Below, piece after piece: positions 34,851-42,593 of a stretch of 44,310 bases of DNA. The notes under the pieces were generated by a model. That model made no database searches, had not been told where the DNA came from, and saw nothing but the letters and a program-made list of their open reading frames with translations. Position 1 is the stretch's first letter, and the number at the start of each line of letters is the position of its first letter. The position numbers and the translations under genes were made by a program. Source of the DNA: Caulobacter sp. CCH9-E1 (GTDB taxonomy: Bacteria; Pseudomonadota; Alphaproteobacteria; Caulobacterales; Caulobacteraceae); contig NZ_LSJA01000095.1 of NCBI RefSeq assembly GCF_001556515.1, forward strand, positions 1-44,310, read 5' to 3'.

Positions 34851-36614
34851 GTGGAAACGCCCCTGCCCGATGACTCGGCCCTAGCGCGCCTCTTCGCCCG
34901 CGAGCGGCGGAACGGAACGGCGGCGTGGTTCTCGCTGCCCGGCGGCGCGACCCTGTTCGAGCCTGGGGAAGCGGCCGACCAGCTCTATTTCCTGAAGACG
35001 GGCCGTCTGGGCGCTTTCCGCCGCGAGCCCGGTCAGGAGCCCCAGTTCCTGGGGCTGATCCGCCCCGGCGAGCCGGCCGGCGAGATGGCGATGATCGGCG
35101 ACACCGCCCACTCCGCCAGCATGGTGGCCTTGCGCGACAGCGAGATGCTGGCCGTGCCCCGCGACGTCTTCTTCGAGGCGGCCGAGGAAGATCCCAGCGT
35201 CCTGCTGGAGTTGTCCCGGCTGATGATCCATCGGGCCCGCCAAGCGCGAAGCCAGCCGGCGGTCGGCGATCCATCGGTGTTCGGCTTCATCGCCGTCGAG
35301 CCTGGCGCGCCGATCCGGCCGATCGTCGAGCGCCTTGGCCGTTGCATCGAGAACCTGGGCTACACGGTCACGGTCGAGGGCGGTGAGGCGCTGCTGGCGC
35401 CGACCGAGTGGTTCGGCAATGTCGAGCACGCCCACGACTTCGTCCTCTATGTCGCCGAGGCCGACGAGACCGCCTGGAAGCACGTGGTCGGCCGGCAAGT
35501 GGACCGCCTGTTCCGCGTGGGGCGCGGCGACCGCCCCCCGCCGACCGTGATTCCCAGCTACGCTTCGGGTCCCCTTCAGGCCCAACGTCTTGTCGATCTG
35601 ATCCTGCTGCAATCGGCCAGCCTTGTTCGCCCCAGCGGGTCGGAGGCTTGGGTCGCCGCGACCCAGCCCGCGCGCGTGTTCCATCTGCGCGAAAACGGCG
35701 TAGCCGATCTGCAGCGGCTGGCGCGGGTGATGACCGGGCAGTCCGTGGGGCTGGTTTTGTCCGGCGGCGGCGCGCGGGCCTACGCCCATATCGGCGCGAT
35801 CCAGGCCATGCGCGAGCGGGCGATCCCGATCGACTTCGTCGGCGGCGCCTCGATGGGCGCGATCATCGCCGCGGGCCTAGCCATGGGCTGGGACGACGGC
35901 GAGATGGAGGCGCGTATCCACAAGGCCTTTGTCGATTCCAGTCCCTTGGACGACATCGCCTTTCCGATGATCGCCATGACGCGCGGCGAGAAGGTCAGGG
36001 CGCGCTTGGAAGAGCATTTCAGCGGCGTCGAGATCAGCGATCTCTGGCTGCCGTTCTTCTGCGTCTCGTCGAACCTGACCTCGGGCGCCTACCAACTGCA
36101 TCGCACGGGCGAGCTGCAGGCGGCTTTGCGGGCCTCGATCGCTCTGCCCGGCGTGATGCCCCCGGCCACCTTCAACGGCTCGGTGCTGGTCGATGGGGCG
36201 GTGATGAAGAACTTCCCCGCCGACGTCATGCGCGCGCTCCAGCCTGGTCCGATCGTCGGCGTCGACGTCACTCGCGGCCGCAGCATCACGCCGGACGACA
36301 TCGTCACCCCGCCCTCCCTCTGGAACTGGATCACCTCAGGCGAGTGGCGGCGCGGGCCGCCGATCGTGGCCCTGTTGATGCGGGCGGCCACGGTCACCTC
36401 CGGTCGCGACATCACCGCCGCGCGCGAGGCCACCGATGTTCTGATCACGCCGAAGCTGGAGGGCGTCGACATCCGCGACTGGCGCGCCTTCGAGCCCTCG
36501 GTAAAGGCCGGGCGCGTCGCCGCCGGCTTCGCACTGGACACGCTGCGCCAGCCCGTGACGACGCTGCGTCGCCGCCTAAGTCTGCGCGAACGCCAAGCCG
36601 CCTCTGGCCGCTGA
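34851..36614 (+). CDS. Patatin-like phospholipase with cyclic-nucleotide-binding domain
   Basis: About 587 residues. The N-terminal cNMP-binding-type beta-barrel (GATLFEPGEAADQLYFLKTG, PGEPAGEMAMIGDTAHSASM) is followed by a variable middle and a patatin domain: oxyanion loop LSGGGARAYAHIG, nucleophile serine in GGASMGAII and aspartate in VDGAVMKN. It resembles bacterial NTE/PNPLA6-like proteins that hydrolyse phospholipids. The start is uncertain: GTG 34851 is chosen; a TTG at 34764 would add 29 residues. It converges with tam and overlaps it by 39 bp. Confidence 0.85.
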   Translation: METPLPDDSALARLFARERRNGTAAWFSLPGGATLFEPGEAADQLYFLKTGRLGAFRREPGQEPQFLGLIRPGEPAGEMAMIGDTAHSASMVALRDSEMLAVPRDVFFEAAEEDPSVLLELSRLMIHRARQARSQPAVGDPSVFGFIAVEPGAPIRPIVERLGRCIENLGYTVTVEGGEALLAPTEWFGNVEHAHDFVLYVAEADETAWKHVVGRQVDRLFRVGRGDRPPPTVIPSYASGPLQAQRLVDLILLQSASLVRPSGSEAWVAATQPARVFHLRENGVADLQRLARVMTGQSVGLVLSGGGARAYAHIGAIQAMRERAIPIDFVGGASMGAIIAAGLAMGWDDGEMEARIHKAFVDSSPLDDIAFPMIAMTRGEKVRARLEEHFSGVEISDLWLPFFCVSSNLTSGAYQLHRTGELQAALRASIALPGVMPPATFNGSVLVDGAVMKNFPADVMRALQPGPIVGVDVTRGRSITPDDIVTPPSLWNWITSGEWRRGPPIVALLMRAATVTSGRDITAAREATDVLITPKLEGVDIRDWRAFEPSVKAGRVAAGFALDTLRQPVTTLRRRLSLRERQAASGR

Positions 36615-37382
36615 CCGTCGGGCCACGATGAACAGGCGCTTGAAGGGAAACAGCGTCACCCCGTCCTCCCGGCGCGGGAACCGGCGCGCCAGCCGAGCGC
36701 GCCAGGCGTCCAGGAACAGCGACCGCTCCCCATTATCCAGCGCGTCGAGATAGGGGCGCAGGGTCGCGCCCATCGTCCACTCGACGATCGGGTCCTCGCC
36801 GCGCAACGCGTGCAGATAGGTGGTGGTCCAGATGTCGATCTCGCCGCACAAGGGCGCCAGCCAGCTGTAATAGTCTTCGGGCGACGCTGTCGGGCCAGCG
36901 CCGGCGATGTTCGTCAGCTTGGCGGCCCACGTCCCCACCTGGATGACCTCGGCCAAGCTGCCGCGCCAGCCCAGGCTGTCGACCACCGGGACCTGGATCG
37001 CCAGGACGCCCGACGGCGCCAGAGCGGTCGCGAGCCGGGGAATTAGCATCTTATGATCGCCCACCCAGTGAAGAGCGGCGTTGGTGAAGATCAGGTCCGC
37101 TGGCGCGTCAGACGAGAAGTCCTCGATGCCGCCCTCGATCCATTCCACGCGATCTGAAAGCGCCCGGGCTCGCCGCAGCATCTCGGGACTGGAGTCCAGG
37201 CCGCGCACTCTAGCCTGCTGAAAACGCTCAGCTAGTGCGGCGGCTTGCTCGCCCATGCCGCAGCCCAGGTCCCAGATTTCGCGCGGCGCCATATCGGCCG
37301 GCAGCATCGCCATGAGGTCTTGAGCCGGCCGTTCGCGGTATCGGCGGTAGAGGGCGTAGATGTCCGGATCCCAACGCGCCAT
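36576..37382 (-). CDS. tam: Trans-aconitate 2-methyltransferase
   Basis: A 268-residue SAM-dependent methyltransferase. SAM-binding motifs are WDLGCGMGEQAAALAERF, LDSSPEML and IFTNAALHWVGDH. The N-terminal WDPDIYALYRRYRERPAQDL and the later DYYSWLAPLCGEIDIWTTTY are typical of Tam, which methylates trans-aconitate, an inhibitor of the TCA cycle. The ATG at 37382 opens with MARWDPDIY, as in the family. The stop falls 39 bp inside the 3' end of the convergent patatin gene. Confidence 0.9.
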   Translation of the reverse strand: MARWDPDIYALYRRYRERPAQDLMAMLPADMAPREIWDLGCGMGEQAAALAERFQQARVRGLDSSPEMLRRARALSDRVEWIEGGIEDFSSDAPADLIFTNAALHWVGDHKMLIPRLATALAPSGVLAIQVPVVDSLGWRGSLAEVIQVGTWAAKLTNIAGAGPTASPEDYYSWLAPLCGEIDIWTTTYLHALRGEDPIVEWTMGATLRPYLDALDNGERSLFLDAWRARLARRFPRREDGVTLFPFKRLFIVARRSAARGGLAFAQT

Positions 37383-37433
37383 TCTATCCCTCTCCGGTGC
37401 GACAATCCGGCGTCGTGCAACTTCGCCGTCTGT

Positions 37434-37491
37434 GAAGAATTCTTCTCACGCGAGAAGATTCATCATACTGTCGGAAATAGACCTCCGACAG
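37434..37491. promoter_or_regulatory. Three dyads upstream of the 49-residue ORF and tam
   Basis: GAAGAATTCTTC (37434-37445) is a perfect palindrome, TTCTC-ACGC-GAGAA follows it, and CTGTCGGA/TCCGACAG (37468-37475 and 37484-37491) is a perfect 8-bp pair with an 8-base spacer. They fill the 138 bp between tam and the 49-residue ORF and are candidates for operators or leader hairpins. Confidence 0.5.
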
Positions 37492-37520
37492 AGGGGCCAC
37501 AGGGAAGGAAATCACGCGGA

Positions 37521-37670
37521 ATGGTCACGCAGATTCATCTGGCTCCCGGCGGCGCGCCCGCCCCAGCCCAAAACGTCCGCAAGCTGAACCTTAGCCGCCC
37601 TCTGGCGGTCGGCGCCGCCGTGGTGATGTGGGCTCTGATCCTGATCGGACTTCGCCTGCTGACGCTTTAA
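37521..37670 (+). CDS. 49-residue single-span membrane peptide
   Basis: The ORF reads MVTQIHLAPGGAPAPAQNVR with a C-terminal hydrophobic span (about VGAAVVMWALILIGLRLLTL). A proline/alanine-rich soluble lead of about 25 residues precedes the span. AAGGAA 11 bp upstream is a weak ribosome site. The frame is open upstream, but that sequence is not protein-like. No family is recognised. It precedes the structured 37.73-37.92 kb transcript on the same strand. Confidence 0.45.
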   Translation: MVTQIHLAPGGAPAPAQNVRKLNLSRPLAVGAAVVMWALILIGLRLLTL

Positions 37671-37749
37671 CCGCGACTTCGGGTCGCGTCGGGCGCCTCT
37701 TCCCATCTTAGCGGAAAGGCCCATATCCTCCTTGTGTTGTTCAACCACT

Positions 37750-37766
37750 GAAAGGAGGTGATCCAG
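37750..37766 (+). promoter_or_regulatory. Extended Shine-Dalgarno, 17 nt complementary to the 16S 3' end
   Basis: GAAAGGAGGTGATCCAG is the exact complement of the end of bacterial 16S rRNA (CTGGATCACCTCCTTTC). The GGAGG core sits 7 bases before the GTG at 37766. Its core is paired with an upstream CCTCCTT that itself mimics the anti-SD. Confidence 0.75.
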
Positions 37767-37834
37767 TGTCTCATTGTCTCCAACCGCGGTCGCAAGTCGT
37801 GACCTGGAGCCTGAAGAACGAGGTCTCCGCCTAG
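37766..37834 (+). CDS. 22-residue peptide behind the extended SD
   Basis: GTG start, then SHCLQPRSQVVTWSLKNEVS and A, then TAG. The peptide is polar with one tryptophan and one cysteine, and no membrane span. Support for translation is the ribosome site, not family similarity: I recognise no homologue. It could be a regulatory leader peptide or only a ribosome-docking device. Confidence 0.45.
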   Translation: MSHCLQPRSQVVTWSLKNEVSA

Positions 37835-37890
37835 GGTGTTGAGCACCCAGGTTTAAGTCACACGCTGCGAAAGCGGCTACGACGATGGAA

Positions 37891-37919
37891 GGGCCGTCCC
37901 GATCGGGGCGGCCCTTTTT
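37891..37919 (+). terminator. Plus-strand terminator downstream of the 22-residue ORF
   Basis: A 10-bp stem (one G-T wobble) GGGCCGTCCC-GATC-GGGGCGGCCC with TTTTT. It ends 10 bp before the stop of the convergent acyl-CoA dehydrogenase, and may also help end that transcript, but the T tract is on the plus strand. Confidence 0.85.
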
Positions 37920-37929
37920 CATATCGATG

Positions 37930-39087
37930 TCAGGCCCCGATCAGCTCGCGGCCGATCAGGAAGCGGCGGATCTCATTGGTGCCGGCGCCGATGTCGTAGA
38001 GCTTGGCGTCGCGCAGCAGGCGCTCGACCGGCCACTCCTTGGTGTAGCCGGCGCCGCCGAGGGCCTGGATCGCCTCCAGAGCCACCTTCACGGCGTTCTC
38101 GCTGGCCATCAGGATCGCGCCGGCCGCGTCGAAGCGCGTGGTCTTGCCCGCGTCGCAGGCCCGCGCCACCGCGTAGACATAGGCGCGGGCGGAATTCAGG
38201 GCCACGTACATGTCGGCGATCTTGCCCTGCATCAGCTGGAAGCCGCCGATCGGCTGGCCGAACTGCTTGCGGTCGCGGACATAGGGCAGGACGATGTCGA
38301 GACAGGCCTGCATGATGCCCAGCGGCCCCGCCGCCAACACGGCGCGCTCGTAGTCGAGGCCGCTCATCAGGACGCCAACGCCGCCGCCGACCGGCCCCAT
38401 GACGTTTTCTTCCGGGATCTCGCAGTCCTCGAACACCAGCTCGGCGGTGTCGCTGCCGCGCATGCCCATCTTGTCCAGCGTCTTGGAGACGCTGAAGCCC
38501 TTCATGCCCTTCTCGACGAGGAAGGCGGTGATGCCGCGGCTGCCCTCGCCCGTCTTGGCGTAGACGACCAGGGCGTCGGCGTGCGGGGCGTTGGTGATCC
38601 AGAACTTCGTGCCGTTCAGGACATAGCGGTCGCCGCGCTGCTCGGCGCGCAGCTTCATCGAGACGACGTCCGAGCCCGCGCCGGCCTCGCTCATCGCTAG
38701 AGAGCCGACATGCTCGCCGCTGATCAGCTTGGGCAGGTAGCGCCGCTTCTGCTCGGGCGTGCCCCAGCGTCGGATCTGGTTGACGCAAAGGTTCGAGTGC
38801 GCGCCGTACGACAGGCCCACCGAGGCCGAGGCGCGGGAGACCTCCTCCATCGCCACCACGTGCTCGAGATAGCCAAGGCCGAGGCCGCCGAATTCTTCCT
38901 CGACGGTGATGCCGTGCAGGCCAAGGTCGCCCATCGGGACCCACAGCGAGCGCGGGAAGGTGTTGGCCTCGTCGATCTCGGCCGCCAGCGGCGCGATGCG
39001 ATCGGCGGCGAAGCGGGCGGTTGTCTCGCGGATGGCGTCGGCGGTCTCGCCCAACGCGAAGTCCATCGTGGGTGCGAAATTCGTCAT
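37930..39087 (-). CDS. liuA: Isovaleryl-CoA dehydrogenase
   Basis: A 385-residue acyl-CoA dehydrogenase. [35 protein letters not shown] and [17 protein letters not shown] are the FAD/substrate regions. Catalytic glutamate lies in [15 protein letters not shown], the internal position seen in isovaleryl-CoA dehydrogenase, rather than at the C-terminal position of short- and medium-chain enzymes. It oxidises isovaleryl-CoA to 3-methylcrotonyl-CoA, the MCC substrate. TGGGAGGACTATC precedes ATG 39087. It is separate from the MCC operon by about 3.3 kb. Confidence 0.92.
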   Translation of the reverse strand: MTNFAPTMDFALGETADAIRETTARFAADRIAPLAAEIDEANTFPRSLWVPMGDLGLHGITVEEEFGGLGLGYLEHVVAMEEVSRASASVGLSYGAHSNLCVNQIRRWGTPEQKRRYLPKLISGEHVGSLAMSEAGAGSDVVSMKLRAEQRGDRYVLNGTKFWITNAPHADALVVYAKTGEGSRGITAFLVEKGMKGFSVSKTLDKMGMRGSDTAELVFEDCEIPEENVMGPVGGGVGVLMSGLDYERAVLAAGPLGIMQACLDIVLPYVRDRKQFGQPIGGFQLMQGKIADMYVALNSARAYVYAVARACDAGKTTRFDAAGAILMASENAVKVALEAIQALGGAGYTKEWPVERLLRDAKLYDIGAGTNEIRRFLIGRELIGA

Positions 39088-39172
39088 GATAGTCCTCCCA
39101 TAGCACGAACGCCCGCGGATCAACGAGACCCGCGGGCGTTCTTGCTCGACTTCCCCAGAGTAAGGGAAGTTC

Positions 39173-40414
39173 TTATTCGCCCGCCTTATCCGGCCCAGCC
39201 AGTCGGCGCAACAGAAGATAAGCTGAAACCACGAAGCATATCGCGCCGATCATGCTGGCGCCGTAGCCGAACAGCTTGACCTGGTCCGCCGCCCCGACCG
39301 CCACGGTCAGGATCCAAAGGACGCCGCCGCCGAACAGCGACAGGCCCAGCAGGCCCAGCACGATCAGCAAGCTGGCGTTGCCGGACGAACGCTTCGTCTT
39401 CCGCGGGCCGCCCGCGATCCCGGCGACGGTGGAAGGCTCAGAGGCGGCGCTGGTCGAGAAGCCGTCAAGATTGAACGCCGAGCCGCTGTCGTTCGGCGCG
39501 CCAAACAGCGTCGGTTCGTTGGCGACCGGGCCGGGCGCGAACGCCTCCACGGTCGCAGGTTTTTCCGGCGCCTGCGGCGACGGCCGGAAAGGCGTCAGCT
39601 CGACGGCGGGCGCGTCCTGGAACAGGACAGGCCCAGAAGAGACGGTGGCGGCCTTCTCCGGCGCGGGCGGCTCGGGCAGGCTGAGGTCAGGCTGCGTCTT
39701 GCTGGGCGGCGCTTCCGCCTCGGCGAGGATAGCTTCCAGGCGCGCGCTGACGGCGGCCGCCGACTGCTCGGTCGCGGTGGGTCTGTCCTCTTCCGGGACA
39801 ACGATGCTGAACGGCAGGTCGCCCTCGCGGTGCGCGACGATCCGGTCGCCGTCGATGCGGGTGCTGACCGTGGCCGGCGTCTGCTTAGGAATGGCGTTGC
39901 TAGCGTCGTAGTCGATCTTCGGACGCAGGATGGAGCTCGGCGCGGGCACCCACTGGCCGTTGGCCGGAGTCAGGAACAGCGTCTTCTCGGCTGAGCGGCG
40001 GCGCACCAGGGCGTCGATGACGATGCGCTCGCCCTCGAAGTCGGCCTTGCGCCACATCTCCATGGCGCAGGCGGCCTGCAGCAGCGAGCCCTCGTTGATC
40101 CGGCGCAGCACGCCCGAGCGCACGAAGTTCTCGATACCGATGTTGAAGGCGAAGCAGACCAGGGCGTCGAACTGGTTCTGGGTCAGCGGCGTGTAGGTGT
40201 GCTCGTTGACCGAGTGGGCCACCGAGATCAGGTCGTACAGCAGCAGGGCCTCGGCGTCCTTTTCCGAGACAGTCGCGCCCGGACGCGCGGTCAGCGTGTG
40301 GCCATAGCCGATCGTCCAGCGTCCATCGGGCAGCTGGGCGGACGTCTGACGGTAGCCTTCGAATCTCTTGATGAGATCGACGGCGGCGCGGGAGACCTGA
40401 TGACGCGGTTTCAT
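39173..40414 (-). CDS. spmX: Polarity protein SpmX (muramidase-like)
   Basis: A 413-residue protein matching Caulobacter SpmX. The N-terminal T4-lysozyme-like (GH24) domain has glutamate E19 (KRFEGYR), [11 protein letters not shown] and [12 protein letters not shown], and covers about residues 1-150. A long proline/alanine-rich acidic linker (about 190-340) follows. Two C-terminal membrane spans are [20 protein letters not shown] and [15 protein letters not shown]. In Caulobacter SpmX places and activates DivJ at the stalked pole. No signal peptide, so the muramidase domain is cytoplasmic. The linker appears shorter than in the 431-residue C. crescentus protein. Confidence 0.96.
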   Translation of the reverse strand: MKPRHQVSRAAVDLIKRFEGYRQTSAQLPDGRWTIGYGHTLTARPGATVSEKDAEALLLYDLISVAHSVNEHTYTPLTQNQFDALVCFAFNIGIENFVRSGVLRRINEGSLLQAACAMEMWRKADFEGERIVIDALVRRRSAEKTLFLTPANGQWVPAPSSILRPKIDYDASNAIPKQTPATVSTRIDGDRIVAHREGDLPFSIVVPEEDRPTATEQSAAAVSARLEAILAEAEAPPSKTQPDLSLPEPPAPEKAATVSSGPVLFQDAPAVELTPFRPSPQAPEKPATVEAFAPGPVANEPTLFGAPNDSGSAFNLDGFSTSAASEPSTVAGIAGGPRKTKRSSGNASLLIVLGLLGLSLFGGGVLWILTVAVGAADQVKLFGYGASMIGAICFVVSAYLLLRRLAGPDKAGE

Positions 40415-40467
40415 CGCCTAGTTTGACCCAAATTGAGACAGACGCGGGTGCGCTCGCCTGTCCCGGC

Positions 40468-40482
40468 GCAAGGTCCGCGCCA
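40468..40482 (-). promoter_or_regulatory. Sigma-54 promoter of spmX
   Basis: On the minus strand TGGCGCG-GACC-TTGC matches the -24/-12 consensus TGGCACG-N4-TTGC with one change. It lies 54-68 bp before the spmX ATG. spmX is known to be driven by sigma-54 with TacA in C. crescentus. Confidence 0.82.
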
Positions 40483-40497
40483 GTTCGGCCGGGTTCC

Positions 40498-41952
40498 TCA
40501 GTGCAAAAGCAGGGACGCGATCAACAATACCGCGAAGAACCCCGTGAAGTCCGTCAGGAAGGTGACGAAGATCGACGAGGACACGGCGGGGTCGCGCCCC
40601 ATCTTCTCCAGCGCCAGCGGCATCAGGATGCCGCCGACGGCCGCGGTGAAGATGTTGGCCACCAGCGCCGCTCCGACGATGATCGCCAGCTTGTCGTGGT
40701 GATCCGCCGGACCGAAGAACAGATAGGTCGCCGTGCCCATGACCACAGCAAGACACAGGCCATTGACCAGGCCGACCAGCAGCTCGCGCAGGATGATCCG
40801 GCGGGCGTTGGCCGTGGTCAGCTCCTTGCTGGCGAGCGCCCGCACGGCGACGGCCAGGGTCTGAGTGCCGGCGTTGCCGCCCAGCGACGAGACGATCGGC
40901 ATCAGGATGGCCAGCGCCACCAGCTGGGCGATCTCGGCCTGGAAGATGGCGACGCCACTGACCGCCAGGGTGGCGGTCGCCAGGTTCAGCATGAGCCACG
41001 GCAGGCGCGACTTGACGATCTCGACCACCGATGCGTCGCGACCGGCGTCGGACACACCGGCCAGGGCCAGGATGTCTTCCTGGGCCTCGTCACGAATGAC
41101 CTCGACGATGTCGTCGACGGTGATCTGACCCACCAGACGCCCGCCTGGCTCGATGACCGGGGCGCTGATCAGGTGGTACTTGTCGAAGATGTAGGCGACT
41201 TCTTCCTGGTCCATGTCGACCGGAATTTCGGTGACCGCCTCCATCAGCTCGGTCAGCGGCGTCTCGCGCCGGCTGCGCAGCAGGATGCTGATCGGGATCG
41301 CGCCGACGGGCTTGTAGGTCGGATCGACCACATAGACGTCGAAGAACAGCTCCGGCAGCGTCTCGCCCGCCTCGCGCACGTGGTCGATCGTCTGGCCGAC
41401 GGTCCAGAACTCGGGAGCCGCCAGGAACTCGCGCTGCATCAGGCGGCCGGCCGTCTCGTCCTCGTAGGACAGGGTCGTCTCGATCGCGGCGCGGTCGGTC
41501 TCGCCCATGGCGGCCAGCACCTGGAAGCGCTTGGTGTCGTCCAGGTCGTCGATAACGTCGGCGGCGTCGTCGGTGTCCAGCTCTTCCAGGGCGCGGGCCA
41601 GGGTCACGGACGGGGTGGCTTCCAGCACCTCCTCGCGGATGTTGTCCTCGAGCTCGGAGATGATCTCGCCCAGCGCCTCGGGATCGAGGAGCGGGATGAT
41701 CTGCTCGCGATACTCGGCCGTCAGGAAGCCCATCAGGTCGGCGACGTCGGCCGGGTCCAAAGCGCCCACAAGCTCGCGCAAACGCTTGGCGTCGCCGCTG
41801 TCGGCGGCGTCGACCACCATCTCGACGTATTCGGGATTGAGGGCGTAGTCCTCGCCAAGCGCGAGGTCTTCCAGCTCCTCGGGAGTCTCTGATTTGGCCA
41901 GCGGGATGTCGTCCAGCACGTCGTCGGTCAGTTCGGCGGTGTCCCGGGTCAT
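40498..41952 (-). CDS. mgtE: Magnesium transporter MgtE
   Basis: A 484-residue MgtE. The acidic N-terminal superhelical domain (about 50-160: LDPADVADLMGFLTAEYRE) is followed by two CBS domains (about 165-290: LPELFFDVYVVDPTYKPVGA and DKYHLISAPVIEPGGRLVG) that gate the channel by Mg2+. Five C-terminal membrane spans hold the pore with SSLGGNAGTQTLAVAVRAL. AGGAGGCCCCC precedes ATG 41952. It lies directly upstream of spmX on the same strand; the sigma-54 promoter separates the two. Confidence 0.95.
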   Translation of the reverse strand: MTRDTAELTDDVLDDIPLAKSETPEELEDLALGEDYALNPEYVEMVVDAADSGDAKRLRELVGALDPADVADLMGFLTAEYREQIIPLLDPEALGEIISELEDNIREEVLEATPSVTLARALEELDTDDAADVIDDLDDTKRFQVLAAMGETDRAAIETTLSYEDETAGRLMQREFLAAPEFWTVGQTIDHVREAGETLPELFFDVYVVDPTYKPVGAIPISILLRSRRETPLTELMEAVTEIPVDMDQEEVAYIFDKYHLISAPVIEPGGRLVGQITVDDIVEVIRDEAQEDILALAGVSDAGRDASVVEIVKSRLPWLMLNLATATLAVSGVAIFQAEIAQLVALAILMPIVSSLGGNAGTQTLAVAVRALASKELTTANARRIILRELLVGLVNGLCLAVVMGTATYLFFGPADHHDKLAIIVGAALVANIFTAAVGGILMPLALEKMGRDPAVSSSIFVTFLTDFTGFFAVLLIASLLLH

Positions 41953-42010
41953 GGGGGCCTCCTGAGCTCTTAGAGCGCGTGGGTTCGTGCTGGTTGGTCC
42001 GATGAAGCGA

Positions 42011-42088
42011 CCCTGAGGCGAAATCAGGGCCAGAAACGATTAGAGCGCCCCTTGCGAGTCGGAAACCGATTCCGCCGGAGCGCTCTAT
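42011..42088. repeat. Hairpin pair between mgtE and tRNA-Leu
   Basis: CCCTGA...TCAGGG (42011-42029) is a 6-bp dyad. A longer hairpin pairs AGAGCGCCCC (42042-42051) with GGAGCGCTCT (42077-42086), enclosing CGGAA...TTCCG. TTAGAGCGC also occurs near 41970. It may end or process the minus-strand tRNA transcript, and it looks like a dispersed repeat. Confidence 0.5.
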
Positions 42089-42099
42089 TCAGGTTCACC

Positions 42100-42184
42100 T
42101 GGTGCGGTCGAGAAGACTCGAACTTCCACGGGTTGCCCCACAGCGACCTCAACGCTGCGCGTCTACCAATTCCGCCACGACCGC
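42100..42184 (-). tRNA. tRNA-Leu (anticodon GAG)
   Basis: Read on the minus strand: GCGGTCG acceptor arm (42184-42178) pairs with CGACCGC (42110-42104), then A and an encoded CCA (42102-42100). The anticodon stem CAGCG...CGCTG encloses TTGAGGT, giving anticodon GAG at 42150-42148. A long variable arm and GTTCGAGTC T-arm confirm class II tRNA-Leu. 85 nt with CCA. It decodes CUC/CUU. Confidence 0.96.
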
Positions 42185-42270
42185 TCGTGGTGAGGGGCGG
42201 CAGGTAGCAAACTGAATCGGCTTTGGGAAGTCGGAAGTTCGAGTATGGCGAACTTCTCCCCTGCGGCGAA

Positions 42271-42573
42271 TTACGCCCCGCCCGCCATGTAGTCGTAGAC
42301 GTCGGCCGCGCGGGTCACCTGGATGGCGATGCGGTCGTCGCTGATCTGGATTTCGCCGCGGGCGATCGGGTGGTTGTTGGCCAGGATCCAGACCTCGTCA
42401 TTGGTCTTGGCGTCCAGCGGAATCACCGCGCCACGACCCATCCGCAACAATTGTTGCATGGGGAGGATCGATCGTCCCAGCAAGACGGAGATCTCGACAT
42501 TGACGGCGTTGACCTGGGTCACGAAGTAAGGCCCCTGAACTGACACTGCGACCGACCGGGTCGCCGCGTCCAA
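42271..42573 (-). CDS. FliM/FliN family (SPOA domain) protein
   Basis: A 100-residue protein. After a short lead, NAVNVEISVLLGRSILPMQQ and LLRMGRGAVIPLD, VWILANNHPIARGEIQI form the SPOA beta-fold of FliN, the C-ring component that sets flagellar rotation. The standard FliN is longer at the N-terminus, so this may be a short FliN or a FliN-like paralogue; it stands alone from other flagellar genes here. The assumed start is TTG at 42573; GTG 42522 (after CAGGGG) is an alternative. It starts 20 bp from the divergent lipB. Confidence 0.8.
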   Translation of the reverse strand: MDAATRSVAVSVQGPYFVTQVNAVNVEISVLLGRSILPMQQLLRMGRGAVIPLDAKTNDEVWILANNHPIARGEIQISDDRIAIQVTRAADVYDYMAGGA

Positions 42574-42593
42574 GATTGCAAGATTAGGGCCGT

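Larger units (their letters stand above)
37727..37919 (+). ncRNA. Structured transcript carrying a 22-residue ORF behind a sequestered 16S-complementary SD
   Basis: Hairpin 1: CCTCCTT (37727-37733) pairs with AAGGAGG (37752-37758), closed by GTG-TTG-TT-CAA-C-CAC inside. Hairpin 2: GGGTG/CACCC at 37834-37848, beginning in the ORF stop codon. Hairpin 3: GCTGC-GAAA-GCGGC at 37864-37877. Terminator: GGGCCGTCCC-GATC-GGGGCGGCCC then TTTTT, 37891-37919. Both neighbours that could use this terminator are accounted for otherwise, so a dedicated RNA is likely. Confidence 0.55.

Noticed and set aside
37245..37520. A longer version of the 49-residue ORF reaching into tam
   Set aside because: The upstream part is antisense to tam and crosses several palindromes; it is not protein-like and has no ribosome site.
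37750..37766. Possible fragment of a 16S rRNA gene in antisense
   Set aside because: The match to the 16S 3' end is only 17 nt and stops at the GTG; the bases after it do not resemble the rest of 16S. It lies directly before an ORF with correct spacing, so an extended SD is the better reading.
39173..40414. Phage endolysin, suggested by the T4-lysozyme-like domain
   Set aside because: There are no holin, tail or integrase genes nearby, and the two C-terminal spans, long linker and sigma-54 promoter match SpmX.
42100..42184. tRNA-Leu as an integration site for a mobile element
   Set aside because: No integrase, direct repeat of the tRNA end or change in base composition is seen on either side.
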